Assembly: GCA_030426845.1 (NCBI GenBank)
Contig: JAUHXR010000059.1
Location: 1-34,583, forward strand
Source of the DNA: Polyangia bacterium
GTDB lineage: Bacteria > Myxococcota_A > Polyangia > Polyangiales > Sandaracinaceae
DNA: 34,583 bases
Direction of reading: 5' to 3'
The notes under the pieces are model-generated. The model worked only from the letters and a program-made list of their open reading frames with translations. It was not told where the DNA came from and did not search any database. Below are positions 9,701 through 17,280 of the stretch, one piece after another (position 1 is the first letter of the stretch; every line of letters begins with the position of its first letter). Made by a program: the position numbers and the translations under genes.

Positions 9701-9811
9701 GGCGACGCGCTCTCCGCCTCGGGGGACGCCGCCGGGGCCCAGCGCGAGTGGCGCGAGGCGCTGCGCCTCGACCCCGAGGATCGCCTCGCTCGCCAGCGCG
9801 CCGGCCAGTAA
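6761..9811 (+). CDS. Receiver-like/DUF4388-like membrane protein with DP linker and C-terminal TPRs
   Basis: A 1016-residue multidomain protein. Residues about 10-130 form a receiver-like domain that lacks the usual acidic pocket. Residues about 144-230 look like a DUF4388 (PATAN-type) domain. A second receiver-like domain at about 243-357 keeps the acidic pair (LLVDND) and a phospho-acceptor-like Asp (IVDQEG). A second DUF4388-like domain lies at about 360-460. An Ala/Ser/Gly/Thr repeat (about 516-547) and Pro-rich linkers lead to one membrane helix at about 759-782. After that come about 100 residues of Asp-Pro repeats (about 800-905) and two or three TPR-like helical repeats (about 912-1016). 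DUF4388 and receiver modules are common in myxobacterial motility and polarity regulators. The GTG at 6761 was chosen because it follows GAAGGAG and begins just before the first domain; spacing is short, so TTG 6722 or ATG 6821 remain possible. Confidence 0.8.
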   Translation: MTHVPEPNKAAKGADRSSLLMVGRGDPMDLALKVALDRRGLAVKQIALGTLRRAVLSTAPDLILLLGDAAKDGGQAALAQLATDQATAAVPVVLLAPDAKLQSKMHAFRHGAMAVVPRSASADEIAGKVAELSRELSTHFEEKTGEIGEATFDELVELVSQELRSGILSVHAPGQKGGPTRVVLGAGRPVAEAVQEFVARLKPHVAAAEPMYYQFHASAGGSVGLLSLDEKAKPSSDGVLSKLRVLLVDNDPARADALAQDLRSAGALVFVTDESGRGLERAVGLDPQVAIVDQEGLEGRGFEVVRQIRRDLRLRWASILVAPWAEIWPSGSPTPDLDALAAKIDPLLAAERDLYLRASTGEPFDIRLEATGPSRLLRILTQSGATFHLTVRNPKVTVEIDLAEGLVVGATAKLRPSGDAAGTAALAALLGLGSGRVHVEARPNPSVANVMAPVDEALSAASEEESPVQPSRPPDPTDFLPFEEDAGGDDETKIKDLSGLANAAEAFLDGPLGQASSGKATSGTAASGTAASGRATSGTAASGTASPDAASPARPATPARPAGPPPAPPGTRKLRRKSTLVMGTPVLTPSEEPPASVELDPGLRETVRPEAIGLEEIEDSSVAAIPPAPAAPADLSPDLPPDLPDAPPIGLADIAAHAAPGEDGSGPLAVGEGPGAAIEEDFEGLASTLEPDSLAPAALAIGDPVDPLPPPPAPPAPTGPTPFTTTPLEPTPLPGPLPYDVDVDLDEPEAATPRSGGRKVALAVVAVLGVVVLAIGGLVAYRVSGARVAALDNLLATLGAGPAPDPAPDPTNTDPDPDPAPDPDPDPATAPDPDPAPDPDPDTDPAPDPDTAPDPAPAPDTAPDPDPAPDPAPDPAPAPAPDPDTAPDPAPDPDPDPSADPESESGTSSEDLVSQARRAGDSDLALGLYRRALALDSRNHHAMVGLGRMLLARNQPAEAAELLGGAVRRRPRRASYRVYYGDALSASGDAAGAQREWREALRLDPEDRLARQRAGQ
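9158..9470 (+). repeat. Asp-Pro codon repeat tract
   Basis: About 310 bases are built almost wholly from GACCCG, GCCCCG and GACACC hexamers, encoding alternating Asp-Pro and Ala-Pro. It lies inside the receiver/TPR gene and forms a stiff acidic linker between the membrane helix and the TPRs. The tract is internally repetitive, so its length probably varies between strains. Confidence 0.85.
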
Positions 9812-9892
9812 GGCCTCAGTAACCGGCCGATCCGACCCGCACGGTTTGACCGGCGGCGCCGCCTGACCGAGGCTGGCGTGCGGAGACCTGCC

Positions 9893-11053
9893 ATGCGACG
9901 CCCCATCCTCTTCGCCCTCACCGCTCTGTCTGCCTGTCTCTTGGGGGTCGCCTGCGACGCGGGCGGCACGCCTCCGGGGCGCGACGCCGGGCCCGGCGCC
10001 GGCGGCGAGGGCGGCGAGGTGCAGTGCGGGGACGGGCGCGACAACGACGGAGACGGGCTCGTCGACTGCAACGACCCGGGCTGCACCGGCACCGGCGCGT
10101 GCGGCAACTTCGACGGCGGCCCGGGGCGCGACGCGGGCTTCAACAGCTGCGTCGGCACGCCCTACGAGGCCGAGGAGGCCTTTGCGCCGGTCGACATCAT
10201 CTGGGTCGTCGACACCTCCGGCTCGATGTCGAACGAGGCCGAGCGCGTGCAGGAGAACATGGCCAACTTCGCGTCGGCGATCGGCGCGGTCGGCATCGAC
10301 TGGCGCGTCGTGATGATCAGCACGCAGGACTACGTGAACGTCCCCGCGAGCCTCGCGATGGACCCGCGCTACCGCCTGATCGATCGCCCGGTGAACTCCA
10401 ACGAGCCGATGCAGGCGCTCCTCGACGAGTTCCCGCGCTACCAGGACTTCCTCCGCCGCACCGCGCTCACCCACTTCGTGGCCGTCACCGACGACGAGAG
10501 CAGCCTCGACTGGATGAGCTTCCGCTCGATGATGATGGCCAACCTCGGGCACGGCTTCATCTTCCACACCATCAGCTCCGAGGAGGTCCCGGGGGCGTTC
10601 AACGGCGCCTGCTCGAACGGCGGGGGCTTCCCGCCGGACGGCGCGGCCGAGGCCGGGATCCAGTACTGGCGCATGGCCCAGGCCACCGGCGGGCTGACGC
10701 TCTCGATCTGCACGCCCGCCTCGGAGTGGGTGCGCCTCTTCGACCTGCTGACGGCTGCGATCGCGGTGCCGATCATGATCCCGTGCGAGTTCGACCTGCC
10801 CGAGCCGCCGGCCGGGGAGATGCTCGACTTCGGGCGGGTCAACATCCGCTACACGCCCGACAGCGGCGACTCGCAGATCTACCCGTACGTGGGCAGCGAC
10901 GACGGCGCCGACTGCACCAACGGCGGCTGGTACTACGACGACCCGCGGGCCCCGACGCGGATCATCCTCTGCCCGAGCAGCTGCAACGAGGTCACGGGCA
11001 CCGGCGGCGGCCGGGTGGACGTCGAGCTCGGCTGCCAGACCTTCATCATCTGA
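9893..11053 (+). CDS. von Willebrand A domain lipoprotein
   Basis: A 386-residue predicted lipoprotein. The signal ends at Cys21 (LLGVAC). A short Gly/Asp-rich linker follows, then an Asp-rich motif related to the MopE repeat (DGRDNDGDGLVDCNDPGC, about residues 46-63). A vWA domain begins at about residue 100 with the metal-site motif DTSGSM (D107). Eight or so Cys in the C-terminal half suggest disulfides outside the cytoplasm. vWA domains bind proteins through a metal ion, so an adhesion or surface-complex role is likely; the partner is unknown. The ATG at 9893 was preferred over an upstream GTG at 9878 because GGAG lies 7 bases before it and the signal peptide starts there. The gene stands 80 bases after the TPR gene. 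Confidence 0.82.
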   Translation: MRRPILFALTALSACLLGVACDAGGTPPGRDAGPGAGGEGGEVQCGDGRDNDGDGLVDCNDPGCTGTGACGNFDGGPGRDAGFNSCVGTPYEAEEAFAPVDIIWVVDTSGSMSNEAERVQENMANFASAIGAVGIDWRVVMISTQDYVNVPASLAMDPRYRLIDRPVNSNEPMQALLDEFPRYQDFLRRTALTHFVAVTDDESSLDWMSFRSMMMANLGHGFIFHTISSEEVPGAFNGACSNGGGFPPDGAAEAGIQYWRMAQATGGLTLSICTPASEWVRLFDLLTAAIAVPIMIPCEFDLPEPPAGEMLDFGRVNIRYTPDSGDSQIYPYVGSDDGADCTNGGWYYDDPRAPTRIILCPSSCNEVTGTGGGRVDVELGCQTFII

Positions 11054-11064
11054 GCGGTCGACGG

Positions 11065-11571
11065 TTGGGCGCGCGCGGCTCGCGGCGGCGATCGCCCGCC
11101 AAGGAACCTTGCGATTGCACGAGCGGGCTCGCCTACGGTGAGTGCTGCCGGCCCTACCACGCGGGCGCGGAGGCCCCCGACCCGGTGCGGCTGATGCGGT
11201 CTCGCTTCGCGGCCTTCGCGCGGGGCGACGGGGCCTACCTCTGGCGGACCCTCCACCCCGATCACCCGCTGCGGGAGCGACCCGAGGCCGAGGTGGTGCG
11301 CGAGCTCTCGCGCGCGCGGCAGACGCTGCGCTACCGGGCCCTCGAGGTCCACGACCACGACGCGGCCGGCGACGCGGCGCGCGTCCTCTTCACCGCGACC
11401 GTCTTCGAGCGGGGCCGTGACCGATCGTTCAGCGAGCTGTCCCGCTTCGCCCGGGTCGAGGGCGGCTGGCGCTACCTCGACGGGCTCACCGCGCCCGGCG
11501 CGCCGCCGCCGGAGCTGCGCACCGTCGCGGCCTACGACGAGGCTGCGACTCGATCCGCGCAGGCGCGCTGA
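11065..11571 (+). CDS. YchJ-family protein with N-terminal Cys motif
   Basis: A 168-residue cytoplasmic protein of the YchJ (UPF0225) family, whose function is not established. The N-terminus carries the family's Cys cluster CDCTSGLAYGECC (SEC-C-like zinc motif), followed by PYHAG and RLMRSRFAAFARGD. The C-terminal part resembles an NTF2-like fold (RTLHPDH, VLFTATVFERG, SFSELSRFARVEGGWRYLDG). Length and motif order match the family. The only in-frame start between the preceding stop and the Cys motif is TTG at 11065, 11 bases after the vWA lipoprotein stop; no clear ribosome binding site is visible, so the start is tentative. Nothing in the neighbours suggests a specific role. Confidence 0.78.
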   Translation: MGARGSRRRSPAKEPCDCTSGLAYGECCRPYHAGAEAPDPVRLMRSRFAAFARGDGAYLWRTLHPDHPLRERPEAEVVRELSRARQTLRYRALEVHDHDAAGDAARVLFTATVFERGRDRSFSELSRFARVEGGWRYLDGLTAPGAPPPELRTVAAYDEAATRSAQAR

Positions 11572-11716
11572 GCGAGGCGGCCTTACCTGCGCGGACCGGG
11601 TCGCGGACGTGCGCCGGAAACCGAATGATCTCAGGGCCTGAGCCGCGCGTCCCCCGCCGGCACGCCGGTTGAAGAGCCCCTCCCTCGTGACCCTGACCCA
11701 CGACGGAGGCCCCATC
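11572..11716. other. Intergenic region, no gene seen
   Basis: This 145-base gap between the YchJ-family gene and the CX9C lipoprotein holds a short palindrome (CTCAGGGCCTGAG, near 11630) and the Shine-Dalgarno GGAGG at 11704-11708. No clear promoter or terminator was recognised. Confidence 0.4.
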
Positions 11717-12778
11717 ATGCGAACCCTCACCCTGACCCTCGCCGCGCTCGCCGGTCTCGCCGGCTGCGTGGCGAGCCCGGACGACCTCGCGGCGTCCACC
11801 GACCCGATCACGCTCGTGCGCTGCGGCGCCGACGGCGACTGCGGCCCCGGCGAGGCCTGTCTCGTCGACCGAGAGGGCGGGGTGTGCGTGACCGATCGCT
11901 GCGCGAGCTCGCGCGACTGCCCCGAGGGCACGGTCTGCCGCGGAGCCGACCTCCACTGCGCGGTCGTCGACGCGAGCGAGCCGCGTCCGGAGCCGGTCGA
12001 GCCCACCGAGCCGGGGACCGAGGCGTGCCCGCGCGGCAGCGTTCCGGGCTTCGTCCGCTGTGCCCCTGGCTTCGAGGGCGTGGTCGTCAGCCGCGCGCCG
12101 CACTGCGAGAGCTGCGAGCCGATCGCCTCGACCGCCGAGCGGTGCCGCGCGGCCGGGATCTCGCCCGAGCGCTGCCGCGCCCTCGTGGGCGGCGGGGGTG
12201 ACGAGCCGACGCTGGCGGACCGCTGCCGGGCGGCGGGGATCTCGCCGGAGCGCTGCCGCGACCTCGTGAGCGGGGGCGACGAGCCGACGCTGGCGGACCG
12301 CTGCCGGGCGGCGGGGATCTCGCCGGAGCGCTGCCGGGCGCTGGTGAGCGGCGGTGAGCCGACGCTGGCGGACCGCTGCCGGGCGGCCGGCCTCTCGCTC
12401 GACGAGTGCCGCCGCCTGTGGGTCGAGAGCCAGGATCGCCCCGACGTCGCCGAGCGCTGCCGCCGCGCGGGGCTCAGCTACGCGGAGTGCCGCGCGCTGA
12501 TCGCGGGTGACGACGAGGGCTCGCTCGCGGATCGCTGCCGGGCCGCCGGGCTCTCGATCGAGGAGTGCCGCCGCCTCACCCACGACGCGGGCGACGACGG
12601 CTGGACGATCGCCGAGCGCTGCCGCGCGGCGGGCCTCACCTACGAGCGCTGCCGCGACCTCGTGAGCGGGGGCGACGAGCCGACCCTCGCCGACCGCTGC
12701 CTCGACGCCGGGTACACGCCGGAGGAGTGCCGCCGGCTCCTGAGCGCGAGCACCGACGGGATCGACGCGCGGCGCTGA
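11717..12778 (+). CDS. Lipoprotein with eight CX9C repeats
   Basis: A 353-residue predicted lipoprotein that I cannot assign to a known family. The signal ends at Cys17 (LAGLAGC). Residues about 35-75 are Cys-rich (DGDCGPGEAC, SRDCPEGTVC). From about residue 138 to the end there are eight tandem units of 25-28 residues. Each follows LADRCRAAG-(I/L)-S-x-x-x-CRxL, with two Cys nine residues apart, and the units are joined by acidic Gly-rich spacers. The Cys pair spaced at CX9C in a helical sequence suggests a string of disulfide-stapled helices outside the cytoplasm. Units 2 and 3 are almost identical in DNA, which suggests recent duplication. The ATG at 11717 has GGAGG 8 bases upstream and begins the signal peptide. 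Confidence 0.8.
   Translation: MRTLTLTLAALAGLAGCVASPDDLAASTDPITLVRCGADGDCGPGEACLVDREGGVCVTDRCASSRDCPEGTVCRGADLHCAVVDASEPRPEPVEPTEPGTEACPRGSVPGFVRCAPGFEGVVVSRAPHCESCEPIASTAERCRAAGISPERCRALVGGGGDEPTLADRCRAAGISPERCRDLVSGGDEPTLADRCRAAGISPERCRALVSGGEPTLADRCRAAGLSLDECRRLWVESQDRPDVAERCRRAGLSYAECRALIAGDDEGSLADRCRAAGLSIEECRRLTHDAGDDGWTIAERCRAAGLTYERCRDLVSGGDEPTLADRCLDAGYTPEECRRLLSASTDGIDARR
12200..12420 (+). repeat. Near-identical tandem DNA units in the CX9C gene
   Basis: Units starting at 12200, 12278 and about 12356 share the same run of about 55-60 bases (beginning GACGAGCCGACGCTGGCGGA for the first two), with periods of 78 and 75 bases. The other repeat units in the gene differ much more at the DNA level, so these copies are probably young. 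Confidence 0.8.
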
Positions 12779-12889
12779 GGCCCGGTGGAGTACGGCATCG
12801 ATCCGACCGAGCGCGCGGCGCGTGGGCACGGCTCACGCGCCGCCGCGCGTCTTGAGTTCGACGCCCCCGGGTGCGAGAGTCGACCGCGC

Positions 12890-14221
12890 GTGAGCGATGT
12901 CGACACCCGGGTGGTCCGCGACGACGCCGGCGTTCACCTCGAGCTGCCGGGGGTCAAGCTCACGGTCCTCGAGGGGCCGGACCGCGGCCTGGAGATGACC
13001 GCGCGCCGCGGCATGGTCCGCATCGGCACCGCGTCGGACAACGACCTCGTCCTGCAGGACACCGCGGTCTCTCGGCGGCACGCGGAGCTGCGCCTGCGCG
13101 GCGACGGTGCGGTGCTGCGCGACCTCGGCTCCACCAACGGCACCCGGATCGACGGCGTCAGCGTCATCGAGGCGCGCGTGCCCCCGGCGTCCCTCATCCG
13201 GCTGGGTGACACCTGCGTGCGGCTCAGCCCGGTGGACGAGCCGATCGTCGTGCCGCTCTCGAGCGCCGACCGCTTCGGCAAGCTGCTCGGGACGAGCGCC
13301 CCGATGCGCCAGGCCTTCGCGCTGCTCGAGCGCGCCGCGCCGACCGAGGCGACGATCCTCATCGAGGGCGAGACCGGGACGGGCAAGGAGCTCGCGGCCG
13401 AGGGCGTGCACGACGCGTCGCCGCGGAGCGACGGGCCGTTCGTCGCGATCGACTGCGGCGCGGTGAGCCCGACCCTGATCGAGTCCGAGCTCTTCGGCCA
13501 CGTGCGGGGCGCGTTCACCGGCGCGGTCGGCGATCGGCGCGGCGTCTTCGAGGAGGCCCACGGCGGGACGCTGTTCCTCGACGAGATCGGAGAGCTCCCG
13601 CTCGAGCTCCAGCCGAAGCTCCTACGCGTCCTCGAGAAGCGCGAGATCAAGCGCGTAGGCGAGTCGCGGCCCCGGTCGATCGACGTGCGGGTCGTCGCGG
13701 CCACCAACCGCGACCTCGCGGTGGAGGTCAACCGCGGCACGTTCCGCGAGGACCTGTTCTTCCGGCTCGCGGTGGTGCGCGTCCGGCTGCCCCCGCTCCG
13801 CGCGCGGGCCGGCGACATCCCTCGGCTCGTCGCGCACTTCGTCGCGCGGCTTCGGCCCGGCGCGCCCGCGCCCTCGCCCGAGCTCGTCCAGGCGCTCGCC
13901 CGCAAGAGCTGGCCGGGCAACGTCCGCCAGCTCCGCAACGCGGTCGAGCGCGCGCTCGCGCTCGTCGCGCCGGCGGACGCGCCGGGCTCGCCCGCGATCG
14001 CGCCCGCGCCGGGCGAAGCGGGCCTCCTCGCCGAGACCCTCCAGCTCCCCCTCAAGGAGGGCCTCGAGCGCTGGACCGCGCACTTCGAGCAGGAGTACGT
14101 CAAGCTCGCGCTCGCGCGACACGGGAGCGTGAGCGCAGCGGCCCGGGCCGCGGGCGTGAACCGTCGACACATCCAGCGTCTGATGAAGCGCCACGGGATG
14201 CGCGACGGGGACTCCGAGTAG
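12890..14221 (+). CDS. FHA-domain sigma-54-dependent transcriptional activator
   Basis: A 443-residue bacterial enhancer-binding protein. An FHA domain (about residues 20-115; RIGTASDNDLVL, SRRHAEL, DLGSTNGT) would read phosphothreonine on a partner, probably a Ser/Thr kinase substrate. The AAA+ domain (about 128-345) has Walker A GETGTGKE (from G160), the sigma-54 contact loop GAFTGA (from G207) and Walker [13 protein letters not shown], all intact. A Fis-type helix-turn-helix ends the protein (SVSAAARAAGVNRRHIQRL). FHA-type activators are abundant in myxobacteria. The GTG at 12890 opens just before the FHA domain; GTG 12785 is an alternative that adds 35 unlikely residues. The next gene begins 4 bases after the stop, so the two are probably co-transcribed. 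Confidence 0.88.
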   Translation: MSDVDTRVVRDDAGVHLELPGVKLTVLEGPDRGLEMTARRGMVRIGTASDNDLVLQDTAVSRRHAELRLRGDGAVLRDLGSTNGTRIDGVSVIEARVPPASLIRLGDTCVRLSPVDEPIVVPLSSADRFGKLLGTSAPMRQAFALLERAAPTEATILIEGETGTGKELAAEGVHDASPRSDGPFVAIDCGAVSPTLIESELFGHVRGAFTGAVGDRRGVFEEAHGGTLFLDEIGELPLELQPKLLRVLEKREIKRVGESRPRSIDVRVVAATNRDLAVEVNRGTFREDLFFRLAVVRVRLPPLRARAGDIPRLVAHFVARLRPGAPAPSPELVQALARKSWPGNVRQLRNAVERALALVAPADAPGSPAIAPAPGEAGLLAETLQLPLKEGLERWTAHFEQEYVKLALARHGSVSAAARAAGVNRRHIQRLMKRHGMRDGDSE

Positions 14222-14225
14222 CGCG

Positions 14226-15713
14226 ATGCGCGGTCGGCGCCCGATCGCTTCCGGAGCGCTGCTGCTCGCGCTGGCCTTCGCGTCCCCCGCGTCCGCGCAG
14301 CCCGCCCGAGCCCTCCTCGTCGCCCGTGAGCTCCCCGCGTCGGAGACCGCCGCCATCGCCGAGGCGCTCGCCGTCTCGCTCGAGCAAGAGATCGTGACGC
14401 CCGACGGCCTGACGGAGCGCCTCGAGGCGGCCGCCTCGGAGCTGGGAGACGACCCCGCCGCGGGTCGCCGTGATGCGGCGCTCGAGCGGGCCCGCGCCGC
14501 CTACGTCCAGCTCTCGCTCGCCCGGGCGCGCGAGGCCTACGACGAGGCGCTCGCGGCCGCGACCTCGTCCGCTCGGGCGCCGGCCAGCCCGACCGAGGTG
14601 GCGCAGATCGTCTTCGAGCGCGCGCTCGTCGCCCTGGCCGGCCAGCAGGAGGACGTCGCCCGTCAAGACTTCGTGCTCGCCGCTACCATCGCCCCCGAGC
14701 TCGCGCCCGACCCGGGGGTCTACGGCGCGGCGGTGCTCCGCGCGTTCGCTACGGCCCGCGGACGCGCGCGTCGCGGGCCGCGCCGGCAGCTCGCGGTCGA
14801 GCGCGCCCCCGAGGACGCGCGCGTGTGGATCGACGGCCGGGAGGTCCCGCCCGGCGCGCCGGCGAGGGTACGCGGCGAGGGCCCCCACCTCGTGACCGCC
14901 GCGCGGCCCGGCTACGCCGCGCGCTCGGTCCTCGTCCGGGCCGAGGGGGGCGTCACGAGCGTCGGGATCGTGCTCGCACCGGCCGGAGGTGCGCAGCTCG
15001 CGCGTGACGCGCTCACCGCCTGGCGGGCGGCGGGGGAGCAGCTCGACGCGGCCGGCGCGGACGTCGTCGCGCGCGCGGCTGGCGTCACCCGCATCGTCGA
15101 GGCGCGGCGGGTCGACGCCGAGGTGATCGCGCTGGTGCTCCACGCGCCGGGCTCGGCCGAGCCGCTGCGCTCCGCGCGCGGGGCCCGGCGGAGCTGGGAG
15201 CCGCGGCCGTTCCACGTCCTCGCCGAGGCGCTCGCCGGGCGGGTGGTCACCGCGCCGGCGGCCCCCACCGATCGCGCGCCGGTGTCGCTGGCCGTGTCGG
15301 CGCCCTCGCGGGTCGCGCCGGGGGAGGAGCTCGCGCTGTCGCTCCGCGTCGAGGATCCCGACGCGCGTCTGCGTCGCATCCACGGCGAGTGCGGCGACCT
15401 CGCGGTCGAGCGGGCCCTCGAGGCGGAGGCCGGAGCCCGCGCCCTCGACCTCGTGATGACCGCCCCCGAGGAGGAGACCGCGCTCCGCTGCGCGGTGCGC
15501 GGGCTCGACGTGATGGGAGATACCCTCGTGCGCTTCCCCGCCCCCGACCAGTCGCTGCTCGTCGAGATCCGACCGGAGGGCGGCGATGACGGCGTCGTCG
15601 TCGGGCTCGTGGTCGGCGCGCTCGCGCTGGTCGCGATCGGCGCGGCGTCGGCCGGCGTGTGGCTCGCGCTCAACCCCGAGCAGGAGCTCGATCTGCGGGT
15701 GGGTGCGCCGTGA
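14226..15713 (+). CDS. Exported PEGA-like protein with C-terminal membrane helix
   Basis: A 495-residue protein with a cleavable signal peptide (residues 1-24, ending ASA-QP). An Ala-rich helical region (about 30-180) has a TPR-like feel (EIVFERALVALAGQQEDVARQDFVLA). A PEGA-like beta domain lies at about 187-255 (APEDARVWIDGREVPPG, GPHLVTAARPGY). A C-terminal membrane helix is at about 454-485, followed by a short charged tail. PEGA domains are thought to be small surface-layer-like binding modules. The gene starts 4 bases after the FHA activator and its stop overlaps the next start (GTGA), so the three genes form a likely operon. The molecular function is unknown. Confidence 0.78.
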   Translation: MRGRRPIASGALLLALAFASPASAQPARALLVARELPASETAAIAEALAVSLEQEIVTPDGLTERLEAAASELGDDPAAGRRDAALERARAAYVQLSLARAREAYDEALAAATSSARAPASPTEVAQIVFERALVALAGQQEDVARQDFVLAATIAPELAPDPGVYGAAVLRAFATARGRARRGPRRQLAVERAPEDARVWIDGREVPPGAPARVRGEGPHLVTAARPGYAARSVLVRAEGGVTSVGIVLAPAGGAQLARDALTAWRAAGEQLDAAGADVVARAAGVTRIVEARRVDAEVIALVLHAPGSAEPLRSARGARRSWEPRPFHVLAEALAGRVVTAPAAPTDRAPVSLAVSAPSRVAPGEELALSLRVEDPDARLRRIHGECGDLAVERALEAEAGARALDLVMTAPEEETALRCAVRGLDVMGDTLVRFPAPDQSLLVEIRPEGGDDGVVVGLVVGALALVAIGAASAGVWLALNPEQELDLRVGAP

Positions 15714-17176
15714 CGCGGAATCGGCGCGGCTTCGGCGCGATCGCCGCGGCGCTCCTGGCGCTCGGCTGCCAGCAGCAGACCGCCGTCCACATCGTCCCTC
15801 CCGAGGACGGGACCGTGGTGTTGAGCTTTGTCCTCGAGGTCCACGAGAGCGGGGTGTGTGCGCGCCTGGCGGAGCACGACCGGGACGCATGCCAGCGGGG
15901 CAGCTGCGGGGAGGCCTTCGACCCCGGAGAGCCGTTGACGCCCTCGAGGGAGTACGACGTGACGGCCGACGGTGTGATGCCGCGAGGCGTCCCGCTCGGT
16001 CGAGACAGGTCGCCGCGAGACGTGTTCGTGGTCGCACGGCTCGCCGACGGCAGTCGAGCTTACGGCTGCGCGCCTTTCACCCCAGGCGGGCGCGTGGAGA
16101 CGATCCGGCTCGCGTACCCGCTCTGCGAGGCGTTGCCGGCCTGCGTCGAGGCCCACGAGGACTGCGACGTCGGCGCGGACTGCATGCAGCGGTTCCTCGA
16201 TCGACGCAACCCACCTTGCGAGCTACGAGAGGGGGCGGCCCGGGCGTGGCGAGGCGCCGACGGCGTGCTCTGCGACCCGAGCCCCTCCGCGCTGGCGTCC
16301 TCGCTCGCGACGAACGAGTCGCTCGGGGTGTGCTCGCCGGCGCTCCGCGACTGCGCGACCGGCAACCTGCTCGCCACCGGCGTCTGCCCCGAGCGTCGAG
16401 CCGAGCCGTGCCTCGACGGCACCCGCGTCTACGACCCCACGCAGGACTACGACTGCAACCGAGGCCACCCGATCTGCGGCGACGACGGCTGCGTCGGGGA
16501 CCGGCAGGAGCAGTGCACGGTGGGGGGCTGCGTGGGGCAGCGCAGCTGCCAGGCCGGGCGCTGGACCGACTGTGTCTTCGAGCAGGAGCAGTGCGGCGGG
16601 GGCGACGAGGACTGCGACGGGCTGGTCGACGAGACCGCGGGCATGTGCTCTGCCGGCGTCTTGCCTCGTGGAGACGGGTGCGCATCGGACGGGACCTGCG
16701 TCTGCGGAGCCGGGCCGGAGTGCACCGAGGGCCGCGCGTGCTGCGGCAGCGCGTGCGTCGATCCCCGGGCGGACGTGGCGCACTGCGGCGGCTGCGGGAT
16801 CCCGTGTCGGGGCCGGTGCGTCCGGGGCGTCTGCGAGCTGCCCGACGCGGGCCTCGACGCCGGCACGCTCGACGCCGGGCGACCCCCGCCGCCGCCCGAC
16901 GCGGGCCCGGTGTGCCGGGACATCTCCCATTGCAGCGTCTACGGAGACCGCGTCGACGCGTGCCAGAACAACCTCTGCCGATGCGGCAGCGGGCCAGTGT
17001 GTGCGCGGGGCTTCACCTGTTGCCGAGGCCAGTGCGTGACCCTCGACACGAACGGCTTCAGCGTCTTCAACTGCGGCGTCTGCGGCTGCGGGTGCCGGAG
17101 CTGCGCCGCGGGCGTCTGCCAGGACGACGGCGGCTGCCAGATCGTCCTCGACGCGGGCAGCGCCGACGGCGGCTGA
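15710..17176 (+). CDS. Cys-rich lipoprotein with one MopE-like motif
   Basis: A 488-residue predicted lipoprotein with signal Cys20 (LLALGC). The middle region has regularly placed Cys residues and one MopE-like motif (GDEDCDGLVDE, near residue 297). Then come EGF-like clusters (CVCGAGPEC, CCGSACVD, CGGCGIPC), a Pro/Asp-Ala-Gly linker at about 378-402, and a last Cys-rich module. The many Cys imply disulfide-rich folding at the cell surface. The GTG start at 15710 overlaps the TGA of the preceding gene (GTGA), a typical sign of translational coupling, so it probably works with the PEGA-like protein. The function is not recognised. A hairpin follows the stop. Confidence 0.78.
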   Translation: MTRNRRGFGAIAAALLALGCQQQTAVHIVPPEDGTVVLSFVLEVHESGVCARLAEHDRDACQRGSCGEAFDPGEPLTPSREYDVTADGVMPRGVPLGRDRSPRDVFVVARLADGSRAYGCAPFTPGGRVETIRLAYPLCEALPACVEAHEDCDVGADCMQRFLDRRNPPCELREGAARAWRGADGVLCDPSPSALASSLATNESLGVCSPALRDCATGNLLATGVCPERRAEPCLDGTRVYDPTQDYDCNRGHPICGDDGCVGDRQEQCTVGGCVGQRSCQAGRWTDCVFEQEQCGGGDEDCDGLVDETAGMCSAGVLPRGDGCASDGTCVCGAGPECTEGRACCGSACVDPRADVAHCGGCGIPCRGRCVRGVCELPDAGLDAGTLDAGRPPPPPDAGPVCRDISHCSVYGDRVDACQNNLCRCGSGPVCARGFTCCRGQCVTLDTNGFSVFNCGVCGCGCRSCAAGVCQDDGGCQIVLDAGSADGG

Positions 17177-17213
17177 GCCTCCCTGGCGCACCGTGCGCGC
17201 GGAGGTGACACGG

Positions 17214-17240
17214 GCCCCCGAGACCCCTGAATTCGGGGGC
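17214..17240 (+). terminator. Hairpin downstream of the FHA/PEGA/lipoprotein operon
   Basis: GCCCCCGA (17214-17221) pairs exactly with TCGGGGGC (17233-17240) around an 11-base loop. It lies 37 bases after the lipoprotein stop. There is no T-tract. The same arm sequence recurs in the hairpin at 20981-21012. Confidence 0.5.
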
Positions 17241-17280
17241 TCCGAGGCCCCCGGCACCGCGCGTGCACCCAGCCGCGCCC

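Noticed and set aside
9852-9863. Palindrome GGCGGCGCCGCC between the TPR and vWA genes
   Set aside because: It has no loop and is the kind of self-complementary run expected by chance at this GC content.
17183-17196. TGGCGCACCGTGCGC as a sigma-54 promoter before the metalloprotease
   Set aside because: GG and GC are only eight bases apart instead of ten.
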